Origin: an uncultured Clostridium sp.
GTDB taxonomy: Bacteria > Bacillota_A > Clostridia > TANB77 > CAG-508
Direction of reading: 5' to 3'
Assembly: GCA_905200315.1 (NCBI GenBank)
Contig: CAJKKA010000047.1
Coordinates: forward strand, 1 to 12,318
Length of the DNA stretch: 12,318 nt
Below the pieces are notes generated by a model, which saw only the letters and a list, made by a program, of their open reading frames with translations, was not told the origin of the DNA and searched no databases. Made by a program: the position numbers and the translations under genes. This document shows, in pieces, positions 1 through 6,669 of this stretch. How positions within the stretch are numbered: the stretch's first letter is position 1; each line of letters starts with the position of its first letter.

Positions 1-1133
1 ATTAATCCAGCAATACTAATGTATACATTTGTGTATCTTATAATTAATAATGATACTGCTATAAATCCTATTGATAAAATTGCTGATAAAAATCCTTTTA
101 ATTTATATTTTACTATTAATACAATTGATACTAAAGCAATTGCTATCGTTGTTGTAATTGCAACAATTTTTATTTGTTTATCAGAAATATTTTCTTTTAT
201 ATATTTATTTGTATCTGCAGTATATTTTATAGGCATTTTTCCTGTTGATAAAACAGTTGCAGTTGACCTAGCTTGTTTTATAGATTTTTGCAATGTTTCT
301 GAATCTTTTGAACTACTTCCAACTGTAAGCTGTAATTCGCCATTTGTAATTGGATCATCAAAAGAGGTTGTAACCATTGTTTGTCCATCAATTTCCATTG
401 CAATTTTCTTTTGAGTTGTACTTTCTTCAGAAGAACTATCTGTTGAATCACTGTTTGAATTATCACTGCTATTTTTAACTGTTGCATAATCTTTACTAAT
501 TTGTTCTAATTTTGCTTTTCCTTCTTTTGTAAACTCAATACTTAAATATACACTTGTTCCACTTGTTGTATTATTATATAAAACTTTAGAGTCTTTTATC
601 ATTGAGTTGTCCATTAAAACTTCTTTTGATTCACTATCTTTAATTTCGAACTTTCCTTGTTGATTTATAACAGATAAAACTGTATCTGTGTCATCGTTTT
701 CTGCTAATTCTAAAACTATATTTCCATTATCTGTATCTTCTTTTATTTGATATTCATCAAATTTATAATCTTCTAATCTTTTAGAAATTATATTTTTTAC
801 TTTATCAAAATTTTCTTTGTTTAATACATCTTCACTATTTACAGGTGTTTCTTCTGTAGTATAACCTTTTTCTTTTATTTCATCTTCTTTTGCGTTTTCT
901 ACAACATTTCCATCTGAATCCTTTGTAACTTTTTCAGTTGATTCATCTGGTTTTAAAATAACCTGTCTTGAACCTTCTAATTCCATTGCTAAATTATAGT
1001 CTTTTACTGCATTAGAATATGTTCCATTTTTCTTTACATACACACCAAAAAATGACACCATACATAATAATATAACAATTACTATTGTTAATATAACTTT
1101 CAATACATTTGTTTTCTTACTTGTTTTTTTCAC
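1..1133 (-). CDS. secD: SecD, protein-export membrane subunit (3' end beyond window)
   Basis: SecD works with SecF and SecYEG in the membrane, using the proton motive force to help pull preproteins out of the cell. An open frame runs from a GTG start at 1133 through the left edge (377 codons visible). The GTG follows an AGGAGG site at 1141-1146 with 7-nt spacing. A membrane segment lies at about residues 11-33. It is followed by the first-domain signature NLAMELEGSRQVIL and a P1-type domain (KVKNIISKRLEDYKF, then GKFEIKDSESKEVL). A Ser/Asp/Asn-rich stretch lies at about 220-242. The segment LSTGKMPIKYTA leads into two more membrane helices ending in SIAGL, which corresponds to the LPGIAGL helix of SecD. 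The family match is from remembered motifs. The sequence is divergent, but order and spacing fit SecD well. secF is expected just beyond the left edge. Confidence 0.85.
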   Translation of the reverse strand, partial: MKKTSKKTNVLKVILTIVIVILLCMVSFFGVYVKKNGTYSNAVKDYNLAMELEGSRQVILKPDESTEKVTKDSDGNVVENAKEDEIKEKGYTTEETPVNSEDVLNKENFDKVKNIISKRLEDYKFDEYQIKEDTDNGNIVLELAENDDTDTVLSVINQQGKFEIKDSESKEVLMDNSMIKDSKVLYNNTTSGTSVYLSIEFTKEGKAKLEQISKDYATVKNSSDNSNSDSTDSSSEESTTQKKIAMEIDGQTMVTTSFDDPITNGELQLTVGSSSKDSETLQKSIKQARSTATVLSTGKMPIKYTADTNKYIKENISDKQIKIVAITTTIAIALVSIVLIVKYKLKGFLSAILSIGFIAVSLLIIRYTNVYISIAGL

Positions 1134-1179
1134 TTTATTTCCTCCTTTGAATTCTTATACTTTAAAATAATCTTTTAAT

Positions 1180-1208
1180 ATTTTATACTATTACTAAAAA
1201 ATATACAA
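1180..1208 (-). promoter_or_regulatory. Probable promoter for secD
   Basis: On the minus strand TTGTAT (1208-1203) is followed after 17 nt by TAAAAT (1185-1180), about 45 nt ahead of the secD GTG. It lies in the 137-nt gap between the U32 stop and secD, in which I see no gene and no convincing terminator. Confidence 0.45.
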
Positions 1209-1270
1209 TCTTTTTTATAGAAATTTTCTACATCTTTCCAACTTCTAACCTCTATTTTCCAATATCAATT

Positions 1271-2503
1271 CTATTTTTTTCTTCTTATAATCCATCCATT
1301 TTCGCAATTAAATGGAATGTTAATTTTAACTGTTTGACCAGCTCTTCCTGGATTTACACTTTCTATTGCTTCTTCTGTTTCAGTATCCCACATTTGTTTT
1401 ATTTCAAATTCTTTTGATTCTATTTCTCCTGGAATAATTATTTCTAAAAAGTCTCCTACTTTTAATTTATTTTTTATTTCAACTATAGATTTTTCACTAT
1501 CATATTCTATCAATTTTCCTCCATATTCAAAATTAGGATTGTATTGTTTTCCCTCGTATTCTTGAAAATCTTTATTATTTCTATCGTTAAAATAAAATGT
1601 CGTTAAACTTCTTGTTTTTACTTTTTCTATTTCATTTAAATATTTTTTATAATCATATTGTTCAGGATTTTCAAAGTAATCATCAATAGCAGTTCTATAT
1701 GCATTTATAACTGTTGCTAGATAATATTCTGTTTTTAATCTTCCTTCAATTTTCAAACTATCTAATTCCATTTCTATTATTTCTGGAATTTCTTTAATTA
1801 AGCATAAATCTTTTGAAGAAAAAATATATGTACCATTTTTATCATCATCTACAGGCATTAAATTTCCCGGATTATTTTTTTCTTCAACATATACATTATA
1901 TGCCCATCTACAACTTTGTGCACAATCTCCTAAGTTTGCACTTCTACAAGCTAAGAAATCACTTAAGAAACATCTACCTGAATATCCAAAGCAAATAGCT
2001 CCATGAGCAAACATTTCTATTTCCAAATCTTTAGGCTTATTTTCTATCATATATTTTATTTGCTCTTTGCTTAGCTCTCTTGCAAGAATAATTCTTTTAG
2101 CTCCATTTTTATACCAGAAATTTGCTGAATGTAAACTAACTGTATTTGCTTGTGTACTTATATGTATATCAACATCTGGTGCAACTTCTTTAACTATGTC
2201 TACAACGCCACCATCGGCAACTATTATTCCATCTACTTTTAAATCGTTTAATATTTTAGCTTGTTTTTTTATTTCTTCATAAGATTCATCCCATGCAAAA
2301 ATATTAATTGCAACATGAACTCTTTTTCCTAATTTATGAGCATATTCTATTGTTTTTACTAAATCGCTATCATCCATTTCTGCTCTTGTTCTTAATGAAA
2401 GTGAAGAAGTTCCACAATATATAGCATCTGCACCATACATAAATGCAGTTTTTGCTTTTTCAAATGAACCTGCTGGTGCAAGTAATTCTGGTTTTTTCAT
2501 CAT
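1271..2503 (-). CDS. trhP: U32 family protein, TrhP-type tRNA U34 hydroxylation enzyme
   Basis: Members of this family (TrhP; YrrN/YrrO in Bacillus) make 5-hydroxyuridine at the wobble position of certain tRNAs, probably with prephenate and an iron-sulfur cluster; the peptidase U32 name is historical. The 410-residue protein starts PELLAPAGSFEKAKTAFMYG. It carries the U32 signature at about residues 168-200, with HGAICFGYSGRC, then ANLGDCAQSCRW. Cys171, 178, 194 and 198 are candidate cluster ligands. A small beta-rich C-terminal domain ends GWIIRRKK. Length fits the longer paralogue (YrrO-like). AGGAG at 2507-2511 serves either of two adjacent ATGs (2503 or 2500). The gene has its own promoter. 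TrmR, the methyltransferase acting on the product, is encoded about 1.5 kb upstream. Family assignment is strong; the TrhP subtype is inferred from length and this neighbour. Confidence 0.87.
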   Translation of the reverse strand: MMKKPELLAPAGSFEKAKTAFMYGADAIYCGTSSLSLRTRAEMDDSDLVKTIEYAHKLGKRVHVAINIFAWDESYEEIKKQAKILNDLKVDGIIVADGGVVDIVKEVAPDVDIHISTQANTVSLHSANFWYKNGAKRIILARELSKEQIKYMIENKPKDLEIEMFAHGAICFGYSGRCFLSDFLACRSANLGDCAQSCRWAYNVYVEEKNNPGNLMPVDDDKNGTYIFSSKDLCLIKEIPEIIEMELDSLKIEGRLKTEYYLATVINAYRTAIDDYFENPEQYDYKKYLNEIEKVKTRSLTTFYFNDRNNKDFQEYEGKQYNPNFEYGGKLIEYDSEKSIVEIKNKLKVGDFLEIIIPGEIESKEFEIKQMWDTETEEAIESVNPGRAGQTVKINIPFNCENGWIIRRKK

Positions 2504-2530
2504 AAATCTCCTTTTTATTTTGTTTTGTAC

Positions 2531-2559
2531 ATTATATATTTGATAAACGCAAAAATCAA
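2531..2559 (-). promoter_or_regulatory. Promoter for the U32/trhP gene
   Basis: TTGATT (2559-2554) is separated by 17 nt from a perfect TATAAT (2536-2531) on the minus strand. Predicted transcription starts near 2524, about 20 nt before the start codon. Confidence 0.7.
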
Positions 2560-2595
2560 GAAATTGCTACGAAATTTTTAATTTTAATATAAAAA

Positions 2596-2617
2596 GGCGA
2601 CCACTGGTCGCCCCTAC
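2596..2617 (-). repeat. REP-like element, GTAG head plus GC-rich hairpin
   Basis: On the minus strand GTAG (2617-2614) is followed by the stem GGCGACC, loop AGT and stem GGTCGCC (2612-2596). GTAG next to a hairpin is the layout of REP sequences handled by RAYT (IS200/IS605-like) transposases. Five T residues follow (2595-2591), so it may also end the DUF1540 transcript, whose stop codon is 22 nt upstream. Its GC content stands out sharply from the surrounding DNA. Confidence 0.7.
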
Positions 2618-2639
2618 ATAAAAATCAAATTTTTATATT

Positions 2640-2801
2640 TTATTTGTTTTTATAGCTTGAACATTGTGATTCGTCTGATTTTCCTGTATTACAATTTGGA
2701 ATTGGTGTTACAACTATTTGTTCTAATGAACATAATTTTTGTCTATTTATATTGTATTTACAACTTTCTACTGTACAATTTATTTTTTGATTTTCATTCA
2801 T
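2640..2801 (-). CDS. DUF1540 small cysteine-rich protein
   Basis: A 53-residue protein begins with ATG at 2801, preceded by a very strong GGAGGTG site (2815-2809), and ends with TAA at 2640-2642. It begins MNENQKINCTVESCKYN. The five cysteines (residues 9, 14, 24, 37 and 47) and the pattern C-x4-C-x-YN, then C followed by I-x-V, match DUF1540, a small domain common in spore-forming Firmicutes that probably binds metal. Function is unknown. It sits between the IF-1 terminator and a REP-like hairpin, so it is probably a single-gene transcript. Like many DUF1540 proteins it has no signal peptide or membrane segment. The family call rests on the cysteine spacing and is fairly secure. Confidence 0.82.
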   Translation of the reverse strand: MNENQKINCTVESCKYNINRQKLCSLEQIVVTPIPNCNTGKSDESQCSSYKNK

Positions 2802-2821
2802 TTTTACGCACCTCCAAATTT

Positions 2822-2851
2822 ATTGTATCCAAAAAAAGAAAGACTACTCAA
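2822..2851 (-). promoter_or_regulatory. Possible promoter for the DUF1540 gene
   Basis: TTGAGT (2851-2846) and TACAAT (2827-2822) are 18 nt apart on the minus strand. The -35 hexamer lies in the infA terminator hairpin, so termination of one transcript and initiation of the next would share DNA. The predicted leader is very short, with the ribosome site almost at the 5' end. Confidence 0.35.
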
Positions 2852-2866
2852 TTTTCGAGTAGTCTT
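2831..2866 (-). terminator. Rho-independent terminator of the IF-1 gene
   Basis: A perfect 10-bp stem (2840-2849 with 2857-2866, arm AAGACTACTC) with a 7-nt loop is followed on the minus strand by TC and seven T residues (2837-2831), 31 nt after the infA stop codon. Confidence 0.85.
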
Positions 2867-3170
2867 AAGTTTATAGACAGGTTAAACGGTTACATTTTTA
2901 TTTTAATCTTTTTAATATTCGACCTTTTAAGTCATTGCAGTCTAATTCAATTAGAACTTTGTCTCCAACCACTAGCCGAATATTGTTAAGTTTCATTTTT
3001 CCAGCTGTATAAGCTTCCTTAACAACATAAGTACCTTTTTCTGTTTGTACTTCAACAGAAAATTTTTCACCTGGATTATTTTTAATAATTCGTCCCTCAA
3101 CTGTAAATTTTTTATCTTTGCTCATTTACAAAACTCCTCCTGTCTATTAAATAAAAATGTCTATAAACTT
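2867..3170. repeat. 13-bp inverted repeat flanking infA
   Basis: The plus-strand segment 2867-2879 (AAGTTTATAGACA) is the exact reverse complement of 3158-3170. The arms lie at the start of the infA leader and between its stop codon and terminator. A further TGTCTAT copy at 3141-3147 lies just before the infA Shine-Dalgarno site. Confidence 0.75.
2898..3125 (-). CDS. infA: Translation initiation factor IF-1, stand-alone copy
   Basis: IF-1 binds the A site of the 30S subunit and works with IF-2 and IF-3 in start-codon selection. The 75-residue product is a single S1/OB fold. FTVEGRIIKNNPGEKFSVEV matches the first strands. AGKMKLNNIRLVVGDKVLIE matches the diagnostic IF-1 block (SGKMR-x-N-x-IR-x-x-x-GDKV). 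GRILKRLK matches the usual end GRI-x-x-R-x-K. Length equals typical IF-1 (about 72), with a slightly longer strand-3 loop. The ATG follows an AGGAGGAG site with 8-nt spacing. IF-1 usually lies in the spc/alpha ribosomal protein cluster; here it stands alone with its own promoter and terminator, so it could be the only copy or a divergent second copy. The 13-nt sequences at the two ends of its predicted transcript are complementary. Confidence 0.85.
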   Translation of the reverse strand: MSKDKKFTVEGRIIKNNPGEKFSVEVQTEKGTYVVKEAYTAGKMKLNNIRLVVGDKVLIELDCNDLKGRILKRLK

Positions 3171-3175
3171 TTTCT

Positions 3176-3204
3176 ATTATAACATAATTCGACATAATTT
3201 TCAA
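3176..3204 (-). promoter_or_regulatory. Promoter for infA
   Basis: TTGAAA (3204-3199), a 17-nt spacer and TATAAT (3181-3176) form a near-consensus sigma-A-type promoter. The predicted start is about 3169-3170, which places one arm of the infA-flanking inverted repeat at the extreme 5' end of the mRNA. Confidence 0.8.
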
Positions 3205-3282
3205 GAAAGATTCGTAATTTTGGCTTATATTTATTTTTTAAGTAAACTAAATACATTCACCTAAACAACATTTGAGAATATT

Positions 3283-3954
3283 TTATTGTTCTTGTTCTTC
3301 TTTTGCCCATATTATTAATCTTTTTGAACTATCATCTGTACATGTTGATAATGATATTTCTTTCTTTCCTGCTGTATCTCTTAACATATAATCTGTGTCT
3401 TCTGGAGTTGTTTCATATTTATTATATATAACATATTTTACTTTTGTTCCAGAGTTATCTGTTATATATATATTATCTCCATTTGATAATTTTTTATTGT
3501 TTGAGAAAAATAAACTATTTCTATAGTTATGACCTACTATTACTGTATTTCCTACTTGATTTAAACCTACTCCGTATTGAATTGCAACTGATGTTTCTAA
3601 TCCTTTTTTTGAAACTTTCGTAAGAACTGGATATTTTATATTTGTTTTTGGAATTTCTATTGTTCCAGAAACGTCAAATCCCTTATATTTATATGTTTTT
3701 GTACCAGTAGAACTTTCAGATGATTCTATGTTATCTAAAGGATTTTCGGCACTATTATTATTTTCACTATTTTCATCATTATCTTTTACATCATTTTCAA
3801 ATTGTTGTGCAAATTTTTCTGCTTCATTTTGTGTACGAAATTTTTTTATTAAGTCAAAACCTAAATAACCTAATAAGCCCACTATTCCTACTATAACAAC
3901 AATTAGTAATATTGTTAAAAATTTGCTATATCTACTATCAAATTTATCAAACAT
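3283..3954 (-). CDS. Sortase, family C60 transpeptidase
   Basis: Sortases cleave a sorting signal on exported proteins and attach them to the cell wall or to each other; the enzyme sits on the outer face of the membrane. The 223-residue protein has a cytoplasmic start and one N-terminal membrane anchor (about residues 12-34). A polar Asp/Asn/Ser linker (about 55-85) precedes the beta-barrel domain, which begins GTIEIPKTNIKYPVL. Catalytic residues are visible: His142 in VIVGHNYRN, Cys205 in SLSTCT and Arg212 in KRLIIWA. The start follows AGGAGAG with suitable spacing. The segment GDNIYI is closer to class D/E-like enzymes than to class B, but class is uncertain. No pilin or LPXTG-type substrate is in the window: the LamG protein at 11102 ends without a sorting signal. 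It appears to be its own transcription unit. Confidence 0.88.
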   Translation of the reverse strand: MFDKFDSRYSKFLTILLIVVIVGIVGLLGYLGFDLIKKFRTQNEAEKFAQQFENDVKDNDENSENNNSAENPLDNIESSESSTGTKTYKYKGFDVSGTIEIPKTNIKYPVLTKVSKKGLETSVAIQYGVGLNQVGNTVIVGHNYRNSLFFSNNKKLSNGDNIYITDNSGTKVKYVIYNKYETTPEDTDYMLRDTAGKKEISLSTCTDDSSKRLIIWAKEEQEQ

Positions 3955-3996
3955 TTTATTCTCTCCTTTTTTCTTATGTTTTTCTCACTTAATAAT

Positions 3997-4027
3997 ATTA
4001 TAACATATATGCTATATATCTTGTAAA
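3997..4027 (-). promoter_or_regulatory. Probable promoter for the sortase gene
   Basis: A perfect TATAAT (4002-3997) lies upstream of the sortase start on the minus strand. The -35 is TTTACA with a 19-nt spacer or TTACAA with an 18-nt spacer, so spacing is less than ideal. Confidence 0.5.
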
Positions 4028-4034
4028 GTATTTT

Positions 4035-4622
4035 TTACTTTTTTTGTGTAATGGCTAATCCATCTCCAACTTCTAATATTTGTGTTTCTAATTCAATATT
4101 CTCTGTTGTTTGTTTTATATATTCGCGTAGATTTCTTACTGCTGTACGTTGTTTATGTTTATTATAATCACTTAATACATACCCCTTATATAAAATATTG
4201 TCTGCAAAAATTATTCCTTTTTCATCTAACATTCGTAAGGCTTGTTCTAAGAAAAATGTATATTTTCCTTTTGCTGCATCTATAAATATTGCATCATATT
4301 TGTTATTTAATGTAGGTAATATTTCTACTGCATCTCCTTCATATATATTTATTTTACTATCTAATTTCATTTCTTTTATATTCTCTTTTGCTTCTGCTAT
4401 TCTTTCTTCATCTCTTTCTATTGTGTCAATCATTCCATCTTCAGCTAGGTATTTTGAAAAACATATTGCAGAATATCCAACTGCTGTTCCAATTTCTAAT
4501 ATTCTCTTTGGTTTCATTTCTTTTAAATATGTATCTATAATTTCTAAGGTGTCATCCATTATAATTGGAATGTGTTCTTCTAGGGCTTTTTCTTTTATTG
4601 TTTTTAATTTTTCTTCGTTCAT
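4035..4622 (-). CDS. trmR: SAM-dependent O-methyltransferase, TrmR-type
   Basis: The protein belongs to the caffeoyl-CoA O-methyltransferase-like family. Its Bacillus member TrmR (YrrM) methylates 5-hydroxyuridine at tRNA wobble position 34 to 5-methoxyuridine. In the 195 residues the SAM-binding motif is ILEIGTAVGYSA (about 41-52). The acidic residue after strand 2 is in DTIERDEER, and the metal- and substrate-binding IDAAKGKY (about 114-121) is followed by FADN (139-142). The ATG is preceded by AAAGGAAA. The gene is 53 nt downstream of typA with only a hairpin between them, so co-transcription is likely. The U32/TrhP-type protein at 1271-2503 would supply its substrate, which supports the tRNA role. 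Another small-molecule O-methyltransferase role cannot be excluded from motifs alone. Confidence 0.85.
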   Translation of the reverse strand: MNEEKLKTIKEKALEEHIPIIMDDTLEIIDTYLKEMKPKRILEIGTAVGYSAICFSKYLAEDGMIDTIERDEERIAEAKENIKEMKLDSKINIYEGDAVEILPTLNNKYDAIFIDAAKGKYTFFLEQALRMLDEKGIIFADNILYKGYVLSDYNKHKQRTAVRNLREYIKQTTENIELETQILEVGDGLAITQKK

Positions 4623-4646
4623 TTTATATTTCCTTTCAAACCTAAA

Positions 4647-4670
4647 CAGGCGACCAAAATTGGTCGCCTG
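4647..4670. repeat. GC-rich hairpin between typA and trmR
   Basis: The arms CAGGCGACCA (4647-4656) and TGGTCGCCTG (4661-4670) pair perfectly around AAAT. The core GGCGACC/GGTCGCC is the same as in the REP-like element at 2596-2617, but the GTAG head is absent. On the plus strand six T residues follow; on the minus strand, where the genes lie, only three, so it may weaken rather than stop read-through from typA into trmR. Confidence 0.7.
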
Positions 4671-4675
4671 CTTTT

Positions 4676-6496
4676 TTATTTTGCACTATTTCTAGCTGCT
4701 CTTTCTCTTTCTTTTGAATCTAATATTTTCTTTCTTAGACGAATATTTTTTGGTGTTACTTCTACTAGTTCATCATCTTGTATAAATTCTATTGCTTTTT
4801 CTAATGACATTTGAATTGGTGGTACTAAACGTAGTGCATCATCTGAACCAGAAGCTCTTGTGTTTGTTAAATGTTTTTCTTTACATACATTTATTGCTAA
4901 GTCTTCTCCTCTTGAATTTAGTCCAACTATCATTCCTTCATATACTTCTACTCCAGGTCCTATAAATAATTCCCCTTTATCTTGAGCATTATATAAACCA
5001 TATGTTACAGATTTTCCACTTTCGAATGCAACTATTGTTCCTCTAACACGAGCTACAACATCACCTTTGAATGGTTCATAACAATCAAATATGTGGTTCA
5101 TTGTTCCTTCACCTTTTGTATCTGTTAAAAATTCTGTTCTATAACCAATTAATCCTCTAGCTGGTATTCTAAATTCTATTTTTGTATGTCCTTCTTCTGC
5201 TGGTTCCATGTTTTTCATTTCTGCTTTTCTCATTCCTAGTTTTTCTATTACGTTTCCTATGCAATCGTCTGGAACGTTTACAACTAGGTTTTCTATTGGT
5301 TCACATTTTACACCATCAATTTCTTTTATAATAACTTTTGGGCGAGATACTAAAAGTTCAAATCCTTCTCTTCTCATTGTTTCTATTAATACTGATAAGT
5401 GTAATTCACCTCTACCAGATACCTCGAATGAATCTGCTGAATCTGTATCTTTTACACGTAAACTTACATTTCTTTCAAGTTCTTTATATAGTCTATCTCT
5501 AATGTGTCTTGATGTAATAAATTTTCCTTCTCTTCCTGCAAGTGGTCCATTGTTTACACTAAATGTCATTGAAACTGTTGGTTCGTCTATATCTACAAAT
5601 GGTATTTTTTCTGGATTGTTTAGATCACATATTGTATCTCCTATGTTGATTTCTGGTATTCCTGCAATTTCTATTATGTCTCCGGCTTTTCCTTCTTCAA
5701 CTTCTACTTTATTTAATCCCATATGTGTATATACTTTAGAAATTCTTCCTTGTGTTATTTTATCTTCTTTTCCACATATTGCAACTGGCATTCCTACTTT
5801 CATAATTCCACGTTCTACTCTACCTACTGCAATTCTTCCAACATAATCGTCATAATCTATGTTAGATACTAACATTTGTGCTGGTCCTTCTTCATCACAT
5901 TTTGGTGCATTAATTTCATTAATTATTGTTTCAAAAATACAGTTAACATTATCTGTTTCATCTTCTAAATTCATTTTTGCAATTCCATTTTTAGCTGATG
6001 CATATATAACTGGAAATTCTAATTGTTCTTCGTTTGCATCTAATTCTATAAATAAGTCTAAAACTTTATCTACAACTTTTAATGGTTCTGAACCTGGTCT
6101 ATCTATTTTGTTTATTACAACTATTGGTTTTAAGTTTAATGCTAATGATTTTTTTAGAACTTCTCTTGTTTGTGGCATTGGTCCTTCAAAAGCATCTACT
6201 AATAATAAAACACCATCAACTGTTTTTAAAACTCTTTCAACTTCTCCTCCAAAGTCTGCATGTCCTGGTGTATCTACTATATTTATTTTTACACCATTGT
6301 ACATTACAGATGTGTTTTTAGAAAGAATTGTTATTCCTCTTTCTTTTTCTAGGTCATTTGAGTCCATTATTCTTTCATCTACTTGTTCGTTTTCTCTAAA
6401 AACATGACTTTGTTTTAGTAGTGCATCTACTAAAGTGGTTTTTCCGTGGTCTACGTGAGCTATTATTGCTATGTTTCTTATTTTATCGTTTATCAT
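4676..6496 (-). CDS. typA: TypA/BipA ribosome-associated translational GTPase
   Basis: TypA binds the ribosome at the EF-G/EF-4 site and is linked to stress and low-temperature growth and to ribosome assembly. The 606-residue length is typical. The GTPase motifs are AHVDHGKTT (13-21), DTPGHADF (75-82) and NKID (129-132), with the switch I segment KERGITILSKNTSV near 51-64. The EF-G-like domains II, III and V follow (VSRPKVIIKEIDGVKCEPIE begins the domain V region). The TypA-specific C-terminal domain has the characteristic run NHIFDCYEPFKG, YNAQDKGELFIGPG and LTNTRASGSD. AGGAG lies 8 nt before the ATG. A consensus promoter at the end of plsC and a leader of about 137 nt with a long hairpin precede it; trmR follows closely. 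This is the most secure call in the window. Confidence 0.98.
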   Translation of the reverse strand: MINDKIRNIAIIAHVDHGKTTLVDALLKQSHVFRENEQVDERIMDSNDLEKERGITILSKNTSVMYNGVKINIVDTPGHADFGGEVERVLKTVDGVLLLVDAFEGPMPQTREVLKKSLALNLKPIVVINKIDRPGSEPLKVVDKVLDLFIELDANEEQLEFPVIYASAKNGIAKMNLEDETDNVNCIFETIINEINAPKCDEEGPAQMLVSNIDYDDYVGRIAVGRVERGIMKVGMPVAICGKEDKITQGRISKVYTHMGLNKVEVEEGKAGDIIEIAGIPEINIGDTICDLNNPEKIPFVDIDEPTVSMTFSVNNGPLAGREGKFITSRHIRDRLYKELERNVSLRVKDTDSADSFEVSGRGELHLSVLIETMRREGFELLVSRPKVIIKEIDGVKCEPIENLVVNVPDDCIGNVIEKLGMRKAEMKNMEPAEEGHTKIEFRIPARGLIGYRTEFLTDTKGEGTMNHIFDCYEPFKGDVVARVRGTIVAFESGKSVTYGLYNAQDKGELFIGPGVEVYEGMIVGLNSRGEDLAINVCKEKHLTNTRASGSDDALRLVPPIQMSLEKAIEFIQDDELVEVTPKNIRLRKKILDSKERERAARNSAK

Positions 6497-6527
6497 TTTT
6501 ATATCTCCTTCTCTTTTCTTAAGACAG

Positions 6528-6577
6528 GGGACACACCTTTTATCTATGGTAGCTTTTTACAGCTTAAGGTATGTCCC
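6528..6577 (-). promoter_or_regulatory. Hairpin in the typA leader
   Basis: On the minus strand GGGACATACCTT (6577-6566) and AAGGTGTGTCCC (6539-6528) can form a 12-bp RNA stem with one G-U pair around a 26-nt loop, which may fold further (AGCT at both sides of GTAAAA). It ends about 15 nt upstream of the typA Shine-Dalgarno site. It may be a regulatory leader or a palindromic repeat unrelated to the GTAG elements. No known riboswitch class is recognised. Confidence 0.6.
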
Positions 6578-6640
6578 GCTTCCCATATTATTTATTAATG
6601 TCTTTATTTTAGTATTATCAAATTATAAAATAACGTTTTT

Positions 6641-6669
6641 ATTATATATTATTTTGCTGTTTCTGTCAA
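6641..6669 (-). promoter_or_regulatory. Consensus promoter for typA
   Basis: TTGACA (6669-6664), a 17-nt spacer and TATAAT (6646-6641) match the sigma-A consensus at all twelve positions. The -35 hexamer is formed by Leu-Thr codons near the end of plsC, and the -10 lies just past its stop. Predicted start is about 6634. Confidence 0.85.

Noticed and set aside
19..414. Plus-strand open frame at the left edge
   Set aside because: It is the complement of the secD coding frame, which has a strong ribosome site and recognisable SecD motifs.
4025..4041. Weak hairpin after trmR (AAAGTA arms around A-rich loop)
   Set aside because: The stem is only 6 bp of mostly A-T pairs and there is no proper T-run, so I do not call it a terminator.
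5208..6407. Two long plus-strand open frames opposite typA
   Set aside because: They are antisense to a clearly conserved GTPase, have no ribosome binding sites, and give Ser/Ile/Phe-rich translations typical of the complement of an A-rich gene.
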